From REEB481 sp041170785 (lineage in GTDB: Bacteria > Bacteroidota > Bacteroidia > NS11-12g > UBA955), in the NCBI GenBank assembly GCA_041170785.1, contig JBEDND010000189.1, positions 1-22,299 of the forward strand: a stretch of DNA of 22,299 nucleotides, in the 5' to 3' direction. The notes beneath the pieces were generated by a model that worked only from the letters and a program-made list of their open reading frames with translations, searched no databases and was not told the DNA's origin. Of the stretch, positions 13,911 to 22,165 are shown in pieces (the stretch's first letter is position 1; the number at the start of each line of letters is the position of its first letter). Both the position numbers and the translations under genes were made by a program.

Positions 13911-15201
13911 CCTCGCGGTTTTCTGGTTCCGACGCGATTTACGCTACAACGACAATGCCGCGTTGGCGGCAGCCCTCACTTCGGGATTGCCCGTTTTGCC
14001 CATCTTCATCTTCGACCCTTCCATTCTGGAACCTTTGCAGGATCGAAGCGATGCCAGGGTTGCCTTCATCCACGAGCAACTGACTGCACTGGATGCACAC
14101 TTCCGCAGCCTGGGCAGCGGTTTGCTGGTGCTGCATCAAAAACCTGAAGACGCATGGCAGGAACTGTGCAGCAGGTTTTCCATCAAGGCCGTTTATACCA
14201 ACCGCGATTATGAACCTTATGCGCGCAGCAGAGACGCCGCCATTCAGGAACTGCTGAACAAACAAGGTGTGGCTTTTTACACGTCCAAGGATCAGGTGAT
14301 TTTTGAACAGAATGAAGTGGTTAAAGACGATGGATTGCCTTATACCGTGTTCACGCCGTTCAGCAAAAAGTGGAAGTTGAGGTTGCAGCAGGAAGGCATT
14401 CCGGCGTTTCCTTCGGAAGCTCATTTAGCAGCATTGTGGAAGTGGCCGGGTCAGCAATTGCCAACGCTGCAAGAGCTCGGCTTTACTGCACCTGCCGCCG
14501 ACTTCCCCAATAAGATTGTTAGCGATGATTTAATCCTGAATTACGGGCAGCGGCGCGACATACCTTCGGTGCGCGGAACCAGCAGGCTAAGCGTACACCT
14601 GCGCTTTGGAACCATCAGTGTGCGTGATTTGGCACGCAGGGCGCAGTCGCTGAGTGAAACATACCTGAATGAACTCATCTGGCGGGAGTTTTACATGCAG
14701 ATATTATGGCATTTTCCGCATGTGGTGCACGGCGCATTTAAGCCGGCATACGACCGGATTGAATGGGTCAACGATGCGGAGCAATTCAGGCGCTGGTGCA
14801 CAGGAACTACGGGCTATCCAATTGTGGATGCAGGCATGCGCGAACTGAACGCCACCGGTTTCATGCACAACAGGGTGCGCATGATTGTGGCCAGTTTTCT
14901 GTGTAAAAACCTGCTCATTGACTGGCGCTGGGGTGCGGATTATTTCGCCGGGAAACTGCTCGATTTTGAATTGGCTTCGAACAATGGTGGCTGGCAGTGG
15001 GCTGCAGGCAGCGGGGTAGATGCCGCACCTTATTTCCGCGTGTTTAACCCAACCTTGCAAACACAGCGTTTTGATCCGCAGGGTAAATACATCCGACAAT
15101 GGGTTCCTGAATACGGAACGCCTGCGTATCCGCGGCCCATGGTGGATTTTGCCGCTACGCGGAAACGTTGTCTTGAGGTGTATAAGGCAGCACTTGGATG
15201 A
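13897..15201 (+). CDS. phrB: Class I deoxyribodipyrimidine photolyase
   Basis: Light-driven repair of cyclobutane pyrimidine dimers in DNA using reduced FAD. The 434-residue protein has the N-terminal antenna domain starting A-V-F-W-F-R-R-D-L-R-Y-N-D-N (7-20) and the C-terminal FAD domain with N-E-L-I-W-R-E-F-Y (258-266), T-G-Y-P-I-V-D-A-G-M-R-E-L (305-317), H-N-R-V-R-M-I (324-330) and N-N-G-G-W-Q-W (362-368). Aligning by spacing with E. coli PhrB, the electron-transfer triad W382-W359-W306 corresponds to W366, W343 and W290, all present, and the flavin-N5 asparagine N378 to N362. These features favour a working CPD photolyase over a signalling cryptochrome. The antenna chromophore cannot be told. 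It is second in the operon behind the TIGR01777 gene, and a hairpin follows. Confidence 0.95.
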   Translation: MPQNNLAVFWFRRDLRYNDNAALAAALTSGLPVLPIFIFDPSILEPLQDRSDARVAFIHEQLTALDAHFRSLGSGLLVLHQKPEDAWQELCSRFSIKAVYTNRDYEPYARSRDAAIQELLNKQGVAFYTSKDQVIFEQNEVVKDDGLPYTVFTPFSKKWKLRLQQEGIPAFPSEAHLAALWKWPGQQLPTLQELGFTAPAADFPNKIVSDDLILNYGQRRDIPSVRGTSRLSVHLRFGTISVRDLARRAQSLSETYLNELIWREFYMQILWHFPHVVHGAFKPAYDRIEWVNDAEQFRRWCTGTTGYPIVDAGMRELNATGFMHNRVRMIVASFLCKNLLIDWRWGADYFAGKLLDFELASNNGGWQWAAGSGVDAAPYFRVFNPTLQTQRFDPQGKYIRQWVPEYGTPAYPRPMVDFAATRKRCLEVYKAALG

Positions 15202-15250
15202 AGTAAGTGCCTGTTTTTCTGCACCTACTTCAAGAGGCTTTTTCATTTTT
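15200..15250 (+). terminator. Terminator-like hairpin after the photolyase gene
   Basis: GAAGTAAGTGC (15200-15210) pairs with GCACCTACTTC (15221-15231) with one mismatch, giving ten pairs around a ten-base loop. It overlaps the photolyase stop codon. Two T-runs follow (15239-15243 and 15245-15251), the first about eight bases after the stem, which is looser than a classic intrinsic terminator. Confidence 0.5.
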
Positions 15251-15268
15251 TAGATGTTATTTGCATTC

Positions 15269-16951
15269 ATGCGCTGCATCTTATTTGGGTTCTTCTTAGC
15301 TGCATCTGCTTCATTGCTTCATGGCCAGGATGCACTGTATGTCCCGAATGGATTTGCCGAACGTTATGTTCAGGCTTTGGATATCTGGAACTTGCCTGGC
15401 AGGGAAGTGGCTTTACCCAATCATGCCAATACCGGAAACCGGTTTTATCCCCGGGCAGATGTTGCCGAACTCTTTTTTTATGGAAGTGGAAAAGCTGACC
15501 CGCTTCGCTTCATGAATCAGTATCTGAACACGGACAATCCCGACAGGTATGGGCCCATGGCATCAAGACGTAAGGGTGTTGGCCCATTTTATAGGACACC
15601 GGCTCAGCTGCTTTTCTGGCAGGATTCCGGCGATGCGTTTATGGTGAATCCGGTACTGAACGTGCAGCTGCAGCCAGGAGCTGCGAATATCCTGCAACAG
15701 AATACCCGCGGGGCGGAATTCCGTGGCAACATCACTTCAAAGCTATCTTTTTATTCCCTGGTTACAGAAAACCAGGTTTATCTGCCCCAATTCATCGACA
15801 CCATCCGCAGAAAGTATGGCGTTGTTCCCGGGGAAGGATTCATCACGCCGTTCAAAAAAACCGGTGCCGATTTTCTCCAGGCCAGAGGCTACCTCACCTT
15901 ACGCGCGCTGAAAAACCGGGTGCGGATGCAGGCCGGGCACGATAAAATGTTCATCGGCAATGGCATCCGCAGCCTTATTCTTTCCGACCATTCCCGTGAA
16001 TTTCTACACCTGCGCTTGCATACCAGCCTAGGGCCATTTCGTTACCAGAACATTTTTGCACGCTTGAATGGTTATACACCCAACACGGGCGACCGCTTGC
16101 AACCCATCAAATACATGGCCATCCACAGGGCTTCGGTACAAGTTACCCGAAACCTGGAATTGGGGCTGAGTGAAATGGTGATTTTTGACCGCAGCGATAG
16201 TTCGCGGCAACGCGGCTTCGACGCAGATTACCTCAATCCAGTGATTCTGTATCGCGCCGTGGAAATACACAATGGCAGCCGCGACAATGCCATGCTTGCC
16301 TTCGACTGGAAATGGAATTTCATCAATCGTTTCCAATGGTACGGGCAAGTGATGCTTGATGAGTTTCGTCTGGAGTTTATGCGCCAGCGCAGTGGCTGGT
16401 GGGGCAATAAATACGGATTGCAAGCAGGCTTGAAATACACGGTGGCACAACCGCGGTTCGGATGGTTATTTGTACAGGCTGAATGGAATCGGGTGCGTCC
16501 TTATACCTACACGCATTACCTGCCGCTGCAATCATACACGCATTACAATCAGCCACTGGCCCACCCGTTGGGAAGTAATTTCACCGAATATGTTTTTGCT
16601 TTCCAGTACCAGCCGGAAGCGCTACCAGGTTTGTTCGTAAAGCTGGATGTGATGCTGGCTACGCGCGGCCTCGACAGCCTCAACGGCAAGAATTACGGAA
16701 ATGACATCCGTTTGAATTACACAACCCGCGCCGGAAACTTCAACCAGCGCATGCATCAGGGCTATGCCACACAACACATCAACAACGCCCAAGTGACGCT
16801 AAGCTATATGCTGCGGCACAATTTGTTCATCGATATGCGCTGGCTTTTGCGTCAAACCAAATACAATCGGCCATGGATGGAGCCTGGTAAAGAGCAAATG
16901 TTCACAATGGGACTGCGTTTAAATATCGAGCCACGAAACTACCTGCAATAA
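15269..16951 (+). CDS. Wzi-like capsule-assembly family outer-membrane protein
   Basis: Predicted outer-membrane beta-barrel, 560 residues from the chosen start. M-R-C-I-L-F-G-F-F-L-A-A-S-A-S-L-L-H-G-Q is a signal peptide with cleavage near H-G-Q. The body has many alternating aromatic/polar strands, with R-V-R-M-Q-A-G-H-D-K-M-F-I-G-N-G-I-R-S-L, D-Y-L-N-P-V-I-L-Y-R-A-V-E and 'DNAMLAFDWKW', features I associate with the PF14052 (Caps_assemb_Wzi) family in Bacteroidota. It ends with a strand-like M-F-T-M-G-L-R-L-N-I-E-P-R-N-Y-L-Q. E. coli Wzi is a lectin that anchors capsule; many Bacteroidota members have no known role. An in-frame ATG at 15254 is possible, but TTTG at 15260-15263 resembles a promoter core just before 15269. 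No capsule genes are adjacent. Convergent with mnmD. Confidence 0.72.
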   Translation: MRCILFGFFLAASASLLHGQDALYVPNGFAERYVQALDIWNLPGREVALPNHANTGNRFYPRADVAELFFYGSGKADPLRFMNQYLNTDNPDRYGPMASRRKGVGPFYRTPAQLLFWQDSGDAFMVNPVLNVQLQPGAANILQQNTRGAEFRGNITSKLSFYSLVTENQVYLPQFIDTIRRKYGVVPGEGFITPFKKTGADFLQARGYLTLRALKNRVRMQAGHDKMFIGNGIRSLILSDHSREFLHLRLHTSLGPFRYQNIFARLNGYTPNTGDRLQPIKYMAIHRASVQVTRNLELGLSEMVIFDRSDSSRQRGFDADYLNPVILYRAVEIHNGSRDNAMLAFDWKWNFINRFQWYGQVMLDEFRLEFMRQRSGWWGNKYGLQAGLKYTVAQPRFGWLFVQAEWNRVRPYTYTHYLPLQSYTHYNQPLAHPLGSNFTEYVFAFQYQPEALPGLFVKLDVMLATRGLDSLNGKNYGNDIRLNYTTRAGNFNQRMHQGYATQHINNAQVTLSYMLRHNLFIDMRWLLRQTKYNRPWMEPGKEQMFTMGLRLNIEPRNYLQ

Positions 16952-16995
16952 GCATTGGGAATGCACATTGGCCAAGGATGTCGATTTTCTGAAAA

Positions 16996-17679
16996 CTAAA
17001 CGCACAGCGTGGCGCGAATCATTTCTCTTTTATGACCTTTAGCTCCGCGCAACCGTTCAACCTGCCAATGTGCTATTTGCAGCATCCTTCTGAAGGCGCC
17101 CTGCGCGCAATATGTAACGGCAACAGATCCGGGTTTCATCAGGGTTTTCAGGTGGTTCCAGCTTTGGGCTGTCCACATTTCCGGTTGATACTTTGGTGCA
17201 AAGGCGTCGTAATACACCAAGTCGAAGGTATGCGGGGCATGCAATTCACTTAAGGAACATTTGAGTTTTCGCAGAAAAAAACGTGCAGTAATCCGTTGGA
17301 ATAAAGCCTGTTTTGCAGCTATCGGAACGGTCCAATGGTTCGCGGCAATGGCATCAGGAATTTGGTAACCCAGGGCCTGCAATTCGCGGGCGGTATATTG
17401 TTCCTCTTCGGGTAAGGGGAATGGTTCGATGGCGGTGTAATGAACTTCGCCAATGGAGTGAATCATGGTAAGCAAGGCATTCAATCCTGTGCCGTAACCT
17501 ACTTCCAGGAGGTGCAGGCTGTTGTTTTTTCTTTGTTCCTGAAGGTGTTTTAATCCGGCATTGATGTACACGTGTACGGATTCTTCAACAGCGCCTTTGG
17601 TAGAATGGTAGGTTTCTCCCAAAACTTCATGCAGGAGGGTACTGCTTCCATCCGCAGTTTTGATGCGCACATGGTTCAT
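16996..17679 (-). CDS. mnmD: tRNA 5-methylaminomethyl-2-thiouridine methyltransferase-type protein, MnmD
   Basis: SAM-dependent methyltransferase for wobble uridine 34 in tRNA: nm5(s2)U to mnm5(s2)U. This is the stand-alone equivalent of the N-terminal domain of E. coli MnmC. The 227-residue protein has the SAM-binding strand-loop L-L-E-V-G-Y-G-T-G-L-N-A-L-L (57-70), the acidic loop I-E-P-F-P-L-P, the catalytic-region motif Y-Y-D-A-F-A-P-K-Y-Q-P-E-M-W (about 155-168), Y-C-A-Q-G-A-F-R-R-M-L and the family's C-terminal G-A-K-G-H-K-R-E-M-I-R-A. The oxidoreductase half of MnmC is absent, as expected for MnmD. The ATG overlaps the rodA stop (ATGA, 17676-17679), so it is the last gene of the mre-rodA operon and probably translationally coupled. 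Confidence 0.87.
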   Translation of the reverse strand: MNHVRIKTADGSSTLLHEVLGETYHSTKGAVEESVHVYINAGLKHLQEQRKNNSLHLLEVGYGTGLNALLTMIHSIGEVHYTAIEPFPLPEEEQYTARELQALGYQIPDAIAANHWTVPIAAKQALFQRITARFFLRKLKCSLSELHAPHTFDLVYYDAFAPKYQPEMWTAQSWNHLKTLMKPGSVAVTYCAQGAFRRMLQIAHWQVERLRGAKGHKREMIRATLCV

Positions 17680-18962
17680 GCGTAACTCAAACGTCGTTCA
17701 TCAAGCTTCAGGAAGGTAAACAGAAGCAGGGTGAATGCCCACAAACTTGATCCTCCAAAACTCACAAAAGGCAAGGGGATGCCAATGATGGGTACCAGTC
17801 CGATGGTCATGCCAATATTGATACAGAGGTGAAAGAAAAGAATGCTGATCACACTGTATCCGAATACCCTGGCGAAGTTCGTGGTTTGGCGTTCTGCAAG
17901 AAGCACCAAACGGAACAGTAATCCGAAATATACCGACAGAAACAGCAAGACGCCAATAAATCCCCATTCTTCACCAATGGTACAAAAGATGAAATCGGTA
18001 TGTTGTTCTGGCACAAAACCCATTTTGGTTTGGGTTCCTTCCATGAATCCTCGTCCGGTCCACCTTCCGGCACCAATGGCAATTTTACTTTGGATGAGGT
18101 TAAACCCAACGCCTTTATCATCTTTTTTCAGGTTGAGGATGATTTCTATACGGTCGCGCTGATAATCGTACAGTACGTTTTTATAGGTAAAGGAAACGAT
18201 TTTGGTGAAGCCCCATGAAGCCAGTACCAGACCCACGGTTACGGCCATCCAGAATCTTGATTTTCGAAACAAATACAAAAATACCAGCGCGATGCCCGAC
18301 AGTGGTACCAAGATCCAATAGATCAGGCTGAGCTGATAGGCGAGCAGTACGATAGACAAAACGGCCAAAATCATCAACCAAATGGCTGCCAGCAGCACAT
18401 AGCCAGGCAACCCTTCACGATACAAAACCAGGAAAAAGCTGAAGAATACCAAGGCAGAGCCAGTGTCGTTCTGCTTCAATACAATGGCCATGGGAAGCAG
18501 GAAAATAGCCAGACTGATGCCAATGTTTTTCCAGCCTTTAAAGCGAACTCCGTAGGTTCCTAAAAACTTTGCAAGCGCCAGCGAGGTGCCAAATTTGGCA
18601 AATTCGCTGGGCTGAATGCCAATTCCGGCAAACCCGAACCACGATTTGGCTCCGGAAACTTCACGCCCAACCAGCAGAACTGCCAGGCAAAGCAAAACCG
18701 TAATGCCGTAGAATAAGTACCCGGTGAATTCAAAGAAGTTGGGATTGGAAAAAGTAACTAGGATGATGAGTAAAAAGGCACCGGTCATCCAAATCAATTG
18801 TTTTGTAGCTACCTGATTCACCTGCAGCGAAAACCCTGATTGTCCTCCGGAAGAAGCCGAATAAATGTTCAGAAACCCAAAAAATACCAGCAGGGTGAAC
18901 AACAGAACGCTGGTAAAGTCCAATTTAGGACTAAGGGTTTTTTGGTTGCGTGTTGTTGGCAT
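17676..18962 (-). CDS. rodA: Rod-shape-determining peptidoglycan polymerase RodA
   Basis: SEDS-family glycosyltransferase that polymerises lipid II into glycan strands for lateral wall growth, in complex with PBP2. 428 residues with about ten transmembrane helices. Conserved SEDS segments: S-W-F-G-F-A-G-I-G-I-Q-P-S-E-F-A-K (107-123), K-Q-N-D-T-G-S-A (163-170), G-R-G-F-M-E-G-T-Q-T-K (303-313), P-E-Q-H-T-D-F-I-F (318-326) with D323 at the essential aspartate position, and the C-terminal I-P-L-P-F-V-S-F-G-G-S-S-L-W. The cytoplasmic N-terminus is short. It starts inside the end of the PBP2 gene (32-base overlap), and its own stop overlaps the mnmD start. Gene order and motif set favour RodA over the divisome paralogue FtsW. 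Confidence 0.96.
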   Translation of the reverse strand: MPTTRNQKTLSPKLDFTSVLLFTLLVFFGFLNIYSASSGGQSGFSLQVNQVATKQLIWMTGAFLLIILVTFSNPNFFEFTGYLFYGITVLLCLAVLLVGREVSGAKSWFGFAGIGIQPSEFAKFGTSLALAKFLGTYGVRFKGWKNIGISLAIFLLPMAIVLKQNDTGSALVFFSFFLVLYREGLPGYVLLAAIWLMILAVLSIVLLAYQLSLIYWILVPLSGIALVFLYLFRKSRFWMAVTVGLVLASWGFTKIVSFTYKNVLYDYQRDRIEIILNLKKDDKGVGFNLIQSKIAIGAGRWTGRGFMEGTQTKMGFVPEQHTDFIFCTIGEEWGFIGVLLFLSVYFGLLFRLVLLAERQTTNFARVFGYSVISILFFHLCINIGMTIGLVPIIGIPLPFVSFGGSSLWAFTLLLFTFLKLDERRLSYA

Positions 18963-20802
18963 TTTGTCCTGGCATTATGAGCAACTTTTTCAACAGATGC
19001 GGTGCTTTACTCGGTTCATGCTCGGCTTTCAGGAAATGTTCCATCATGAGTGTGGCAATAGGTGCAGCCCAGGTTGCGCCGTAGCCGGCATTTTCAACCA
19101 CAACGGCGATGGCAATTTTGGGGTTGTTTCTGGGCGCAAATCCAATAAACAGGGAATGGTCTTCTCCATGAGGATTTTGGGAAGTACCTGTTTTGCCGCA
19201 AATGGTTAGCGAGGGGATGGCAGCATTCCATGCAGTACCACCGGGAACCATCACATCTGCCATTCCTTCAATGACGCTTTCAAAGTACAAGGTGTCTACC
19301 ATTACGCGGTGGCGAACCAAAAAGGCTTCAGGTTTGAATTTTTCAGGTCCGATGCCATGGATGGCATGTGGCGTGTAGAAATAGCCGCGATTGGCAATGA
19401 TGGCAGCCACATTAGCCATTTGAAGCGGCGTAAGTAATATTTCTCCCTGGCCGATGGCCAGTGAAATAATGGTACTGCTCCGCCACTTTTTGCCGTGACG
19501 TTTGTCAAGGTAGGCCAAACTTGGTATGTTTCCGGCAACTTCTCCGGGTATGTCGATGCCCATCTTGGTACCCAATCCGAAGCTGTTCAGGTATGATTCC
19601 ATTTTTGTCCAGCCATCGCGTACACTATTGTATTTCGGATTGTCGATGATGTCACGGAACACCTCACAATAATAGGCGTTGCAACTGATGGCAAGGCTTT
19701 GCGCCAGGTTGATGGGTGAACCGTGGGGGTGGCAACCAACCGTAAGGTTGCCCATGCGGTAACCTCCGGCGCAGCCATGTGTGGTGGCCGGTGTCAAAAC
19801 TTGTTCCTGGCGTCCAATCAAAGCAATGACAGGCTTGAACGTTGATCCTGGAGGGTAAACACCTCGGATGGCGCGGTTGTACAGTGGCTTGCCCTGGTCG
19901 CGAATCAATTCCTGGAAATGTTTATTCCTGTTCGGTCCAATAAGCAAATCAGGCCGGTAATCAGGTTTGTTTACCAATGCCAATATTTCACCGGTGTTTG
20001 GTTCAATGGCCACAATGCTTCCAATTCTGCCGTGTAGCAATTGTTCGCCAAACTGTTGCAAACTGAGGTCGATGCTGGAAAAAATATCGGGACCAGCCAT
20101 AGCGATGCTGTCGAATTTCCCACCTTCGGCGCTGCCTTTCTCAGTATAAAACCGGTCTTGTAATACCGTGCGCACACCCTTTTTTCCACGCAGGTATTTC
20201 TCATATCCGCGCTCAATTCCCGTTATTCCGGCAAGATCCCCATTTTTGTAATAGGGGTCACGGGCCAGCATCTTCTCTGTGACTTCGCCGATGTAACCAA
20301 CCAAATGGGCTGCGGCCTGATTTCCATAGAGCCGGTCCGTTTTTTGTTCCAGATAAAACCCTTTGTAACGGTATAAATTTTCCTGAATGCGGGTGTAATC
20401 GGCAATAGGCAGGTTGGACAGAAAGGTAGCAGATCGGTTGAAAGAGTTGTCTCTCCGCCGTTGGGTTTTGGCCTTCACACGTGCCTGTTCCAGGCGTTTG
20501 TCAAACTCTTTTCGATCCATGCGTAGCAACGCACAAATGCCGGCAGTATCCAAGCCTTTTAATGCACCGGGAAATACAATCAAATCATATACAGGCCCAT
20601 TATATACCAGTAAATTGCCGTGTCGGTCATAGATGATCCCTCTTGAAGGATATATGGTGATTTTCTTCAGGGCATTGTTTACAGCCTTTTTATAGTTGCC
20701 TTCATCCAATACCTGCAACGAAAAAATACGCACCAGAAAAATCAGCCCGAGCAGCGAAAACATGAAATAGAATGTGAATCGTCGGTTCTTGAGCAGATTC
20801 AT
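18931..20802 (-). CDS. mrdA: Penicillin-binding protein 2 (elongasome transpeptidase)
   Basis: Class B PBP, monofunctional DD-transpeptidase that cross-links glycan made by RodA. 623 residues: short cytoplasmic tail, one membrane anchor (about 9-29), pedestal domain starting P-S-R-G-I-I-Y-D-R-H-G (52-62), and the transpeptidase domain with S320-T-F-K323 (active serine S320), S373-C-N375 and K537-T-G-T. The segment between S-T-F-K and S-C-N holds C344, C357, H358, H360 and C374, a possible metal site. The C-terminal tail after about residue 595 is charged and low in structure. The start ATG overlaps the mreD stop by one base (TGATG), and the end overlaps rodA by 32 bases. Confidence 0.96.
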   Translation of the reverse strand: MNLLKNRRFTFYFMFSLLGLIFLVRIFSLQVLDEGNYKKAVNNALKKITIYPSRGIIYDRHGNLLVYNGPVYDLIVFPGALKGLDTAGICALLRMDRKEFDKRLEQARVKAKTQRRRDNSFNRSATFLSNLPIADYTRIQENLYRYKGFYLEQKTDRLYGNQAAAHLVGYIGEVTEKMLARDPYYKNGDLAGITGIERGYEKYLRGKKGVRTVLQDRFYTEKGSAEGGKFDSIAMAGPDIFSSIDLSLQQFGEQLLHGRIGSIVAIEPNTGEILALVNKPDYRPDLLIGPNRNKHFQELIRDQGKPLYNRAIRGVYPPGSTFKPVIALIGRQEQVLTPATTHGCAGGYRMGNLTVGCHPHGSPINLAQSLAISCNAYYCEVFRDIIDNPKYNSVRDGWTKMESYLNSFGLGTKMGIDIPGEVAGNIPSLAYLDKRHGKKWRSSTIISLAIGQGEILLTPLQMANVAAIIANRGYFYTPHAIHGIGPEKFKPEAFLVRHRVMVDTLYFESVIEGMADVMVPGGTAWNAAIPSLTICGKTGTSQNPHGEDHSLFIGFAPRNNPKIAIAVVVENAGYGATWAAPIATLMMEHFLKAEHEPSKAPHLLKKLLIMPGQNANNTQPKNP

Positions 20803-21326
20803 CAGGATCGACGTTTGGCAAATACTGCTTCAAGTAAAAAGATTGCCGCAACTGTACCACCGGTGCTCAACAAAGCGGTCAATAAGATCTGTGGCAACAA
20901 ACTGAATCGAAAGGATTCATATAAGAACAGCAAGGTGTGGTGGATGAAGCTCATTACGGATATGTAAATCAAAAAATTACCCCACCCCAACATAGAGATT
21001 TTCGGTCTGTCATATCCTTCGCGCTGTGCTGTTTCTATTTCCAGCCGACGGTCATTCATCACGCGTAAAAAGGCCAACATGGTTGTTGCAGCAGCATGCA
21101 AGCCATAGGTGTTTGAAAAGAAATCCAGGATAAATCCTGTGACAAAGCCCAGCATCAAGAACATATACCTGTTGGTGCTGAATGGAAGCAAAAAGATGAA
21201 CCAGATATAGGGGAAGGGTTTGAACATATACCCGAGGTTCAACCTTGAAAAAACCAACAGCTGAAGCATCAGCAGCAGCAATACAATGAGGCTGTATTTG
21301 AACAGATTCTTAATCAAATGCTTCAA
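20802..21326 (-). CDS. mreD: Rod-shape-determining protein MreD
   Basis: Inner-membrane elongasome subunit of 174 residues with about five hydrophobic segments. G-F-V-T-G-F-I-L-D-F-F-S-N-T-Y-G-L-H-A-A-A-T (56-77) matches the conserved 'G...Dl....G.ha' region of MreD. Sequence is otherwise poorly conserved in this family, so the call also relies on its place between mreC and the PBP2 gene. A cytoplasmic charged stretch (N-D-R-R-L-E-I-E-T-A-Q-R-E-G-Y-D-R-P, about 90-107) separates the membrane pairs. It overlaps mreC by 17 bases and the PBP2 gene by one. Confidence 0.92.
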   Translation of the reverse strand: MKHLIKNLFKYSLIVLLLLMLQLLVFSRLNLGYMFKPFPYIWFIFLLPFSTNRYMFLMLGFVTGFILDFFSNTYGLHAAATTMLAFLRVMNDRRLEIETAQREGYDRPKISMLGWGNFLIYISVMSFIHHTLLFLYESFRFSLLPQILLTALLSTGGTVAAIFLLEAVFAKRRS

Positions 21327-22149
21327 TCCGGTTGTTCAGGGAATCAATCTGTGGTCGGTAAATATCTTTGACGATATAAACACTGCCCAATCTAGAGAAA
21401 GTGGTGCTCAGCTTTACATTGATTTCATAAAAGCTGCTGTTTCCGGGAATGCTGAAGTCGGCAATGCTTCCAATTTCAATACCATCGGGGAAATTGGGTG
21501 AATACTGACTGGTATAAATTTTCAGGCCTTTCCTCAGCTTCTCAAATTTATTCACACCATTTAGCTGCACATAATTCGGGTCTTTTCCATCCCAGGAAAT
21601 AAATCCTTCCCTAAATCCCAGCTCTTTGATCATGGGTGAAACACGAAATTTGGTATTGAGCACGCTCAATACCAAGCTGAATCCGGGGGAAACATCGAAC
21701 ACCACACCCACAATGCCGGTTGGCGCCAATACCGCCATGCCAGGTGCGATTCCGGCATCGGAACCGGCATTCAGGGTGATGAAGTTGTTCATCCTGTTGG
21801 TGCTGCTCTGTACCACTTTTGCAGTGATGTATGTGTAGCGAACTGCCGCACTGCTGTCGCGGCGTACAAGGTGCGAAGCGGTATCGCGAAGCATGAAGTT
21901 TTCGCTGAGTTTTTTGCGCAGTTCCAAATTTTCACGCAGCAGCTCCGCATTGGCGGTTTTGAGGTAAAAATAATCAATAACATCCTGTCGCATAGCGACA
22001 ACGGTACCCGCAATGCCTCTGGAAGTATTGAAATAAAATGTTCGCTGGTAGGAATTAAACCGCAGTACCTGCAACAGGCAAATCAGTTGAAGCAGGCCAA
22101 AAAAGAAATAAAAAGCATTGGCCTGTATGAAACGAATGATCACATTCAT
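21310..22149 (-). CDS. mreC: Rod-shape-determining protein MreC
   Basis: Periplasmic scaffold of the elongasome, anchored in the inner membrane, which activates PBP2. 279 residues: one N-terminal membrane helix (F-Y-F-F-F-G-L-L-Q-L-I-C-L-L, about 13-26), a coiled-coil-like segment (N-A-E-L-L-R-E-N-L-E-L-R-K-K-L, about 66-80), then the two beta domains with T-Y-I-T-A-K-V-V-Q-S-S-T-N-R-M-N-N-F-I-T and L-N-A-G-S-D-A-G-I-A-P-G-M-A-V, the most conserved MreC signature. It starts 16 bases after the mreB stop and overlaps mreD by 17 bases. Confidence 0.95.
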   Translation of the reverse strand: MNVIIRFIQANAFYFFFGLLQLICLLQVLRFNSYQRTFYFNTSRGIAGTVVAMRQDVIDYFYLKTANAELLRENLELRKKLSENFMLRDTASHLVRRDSSAAVRYTYITAKVVQSSTNRMNNFITLNAGSDAGIAPGMAVLAPTGIVGVVFDVSPGFSLVLSVLNTKFRVSPMIKELGFREGFISWDGKDPNYVQLNGVNKFEKLRKGLKIYTSQYSPNFPDGIEIGSIADFSIPGNSSFYEINVKLSTTFSRLGSVYIVKDIYRPQIDSLNNRIEAFD

Positions 22150-22165
22150 GGTCAGGCCTCTGTAA

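Noticed and set aside
16952..16964. Small hairpin GCATT-GGG-AATGC between the Wzi-like gene and mnmD
   Set aside because: Only five pairs with no T-run on either side; too weak to call a terminator.
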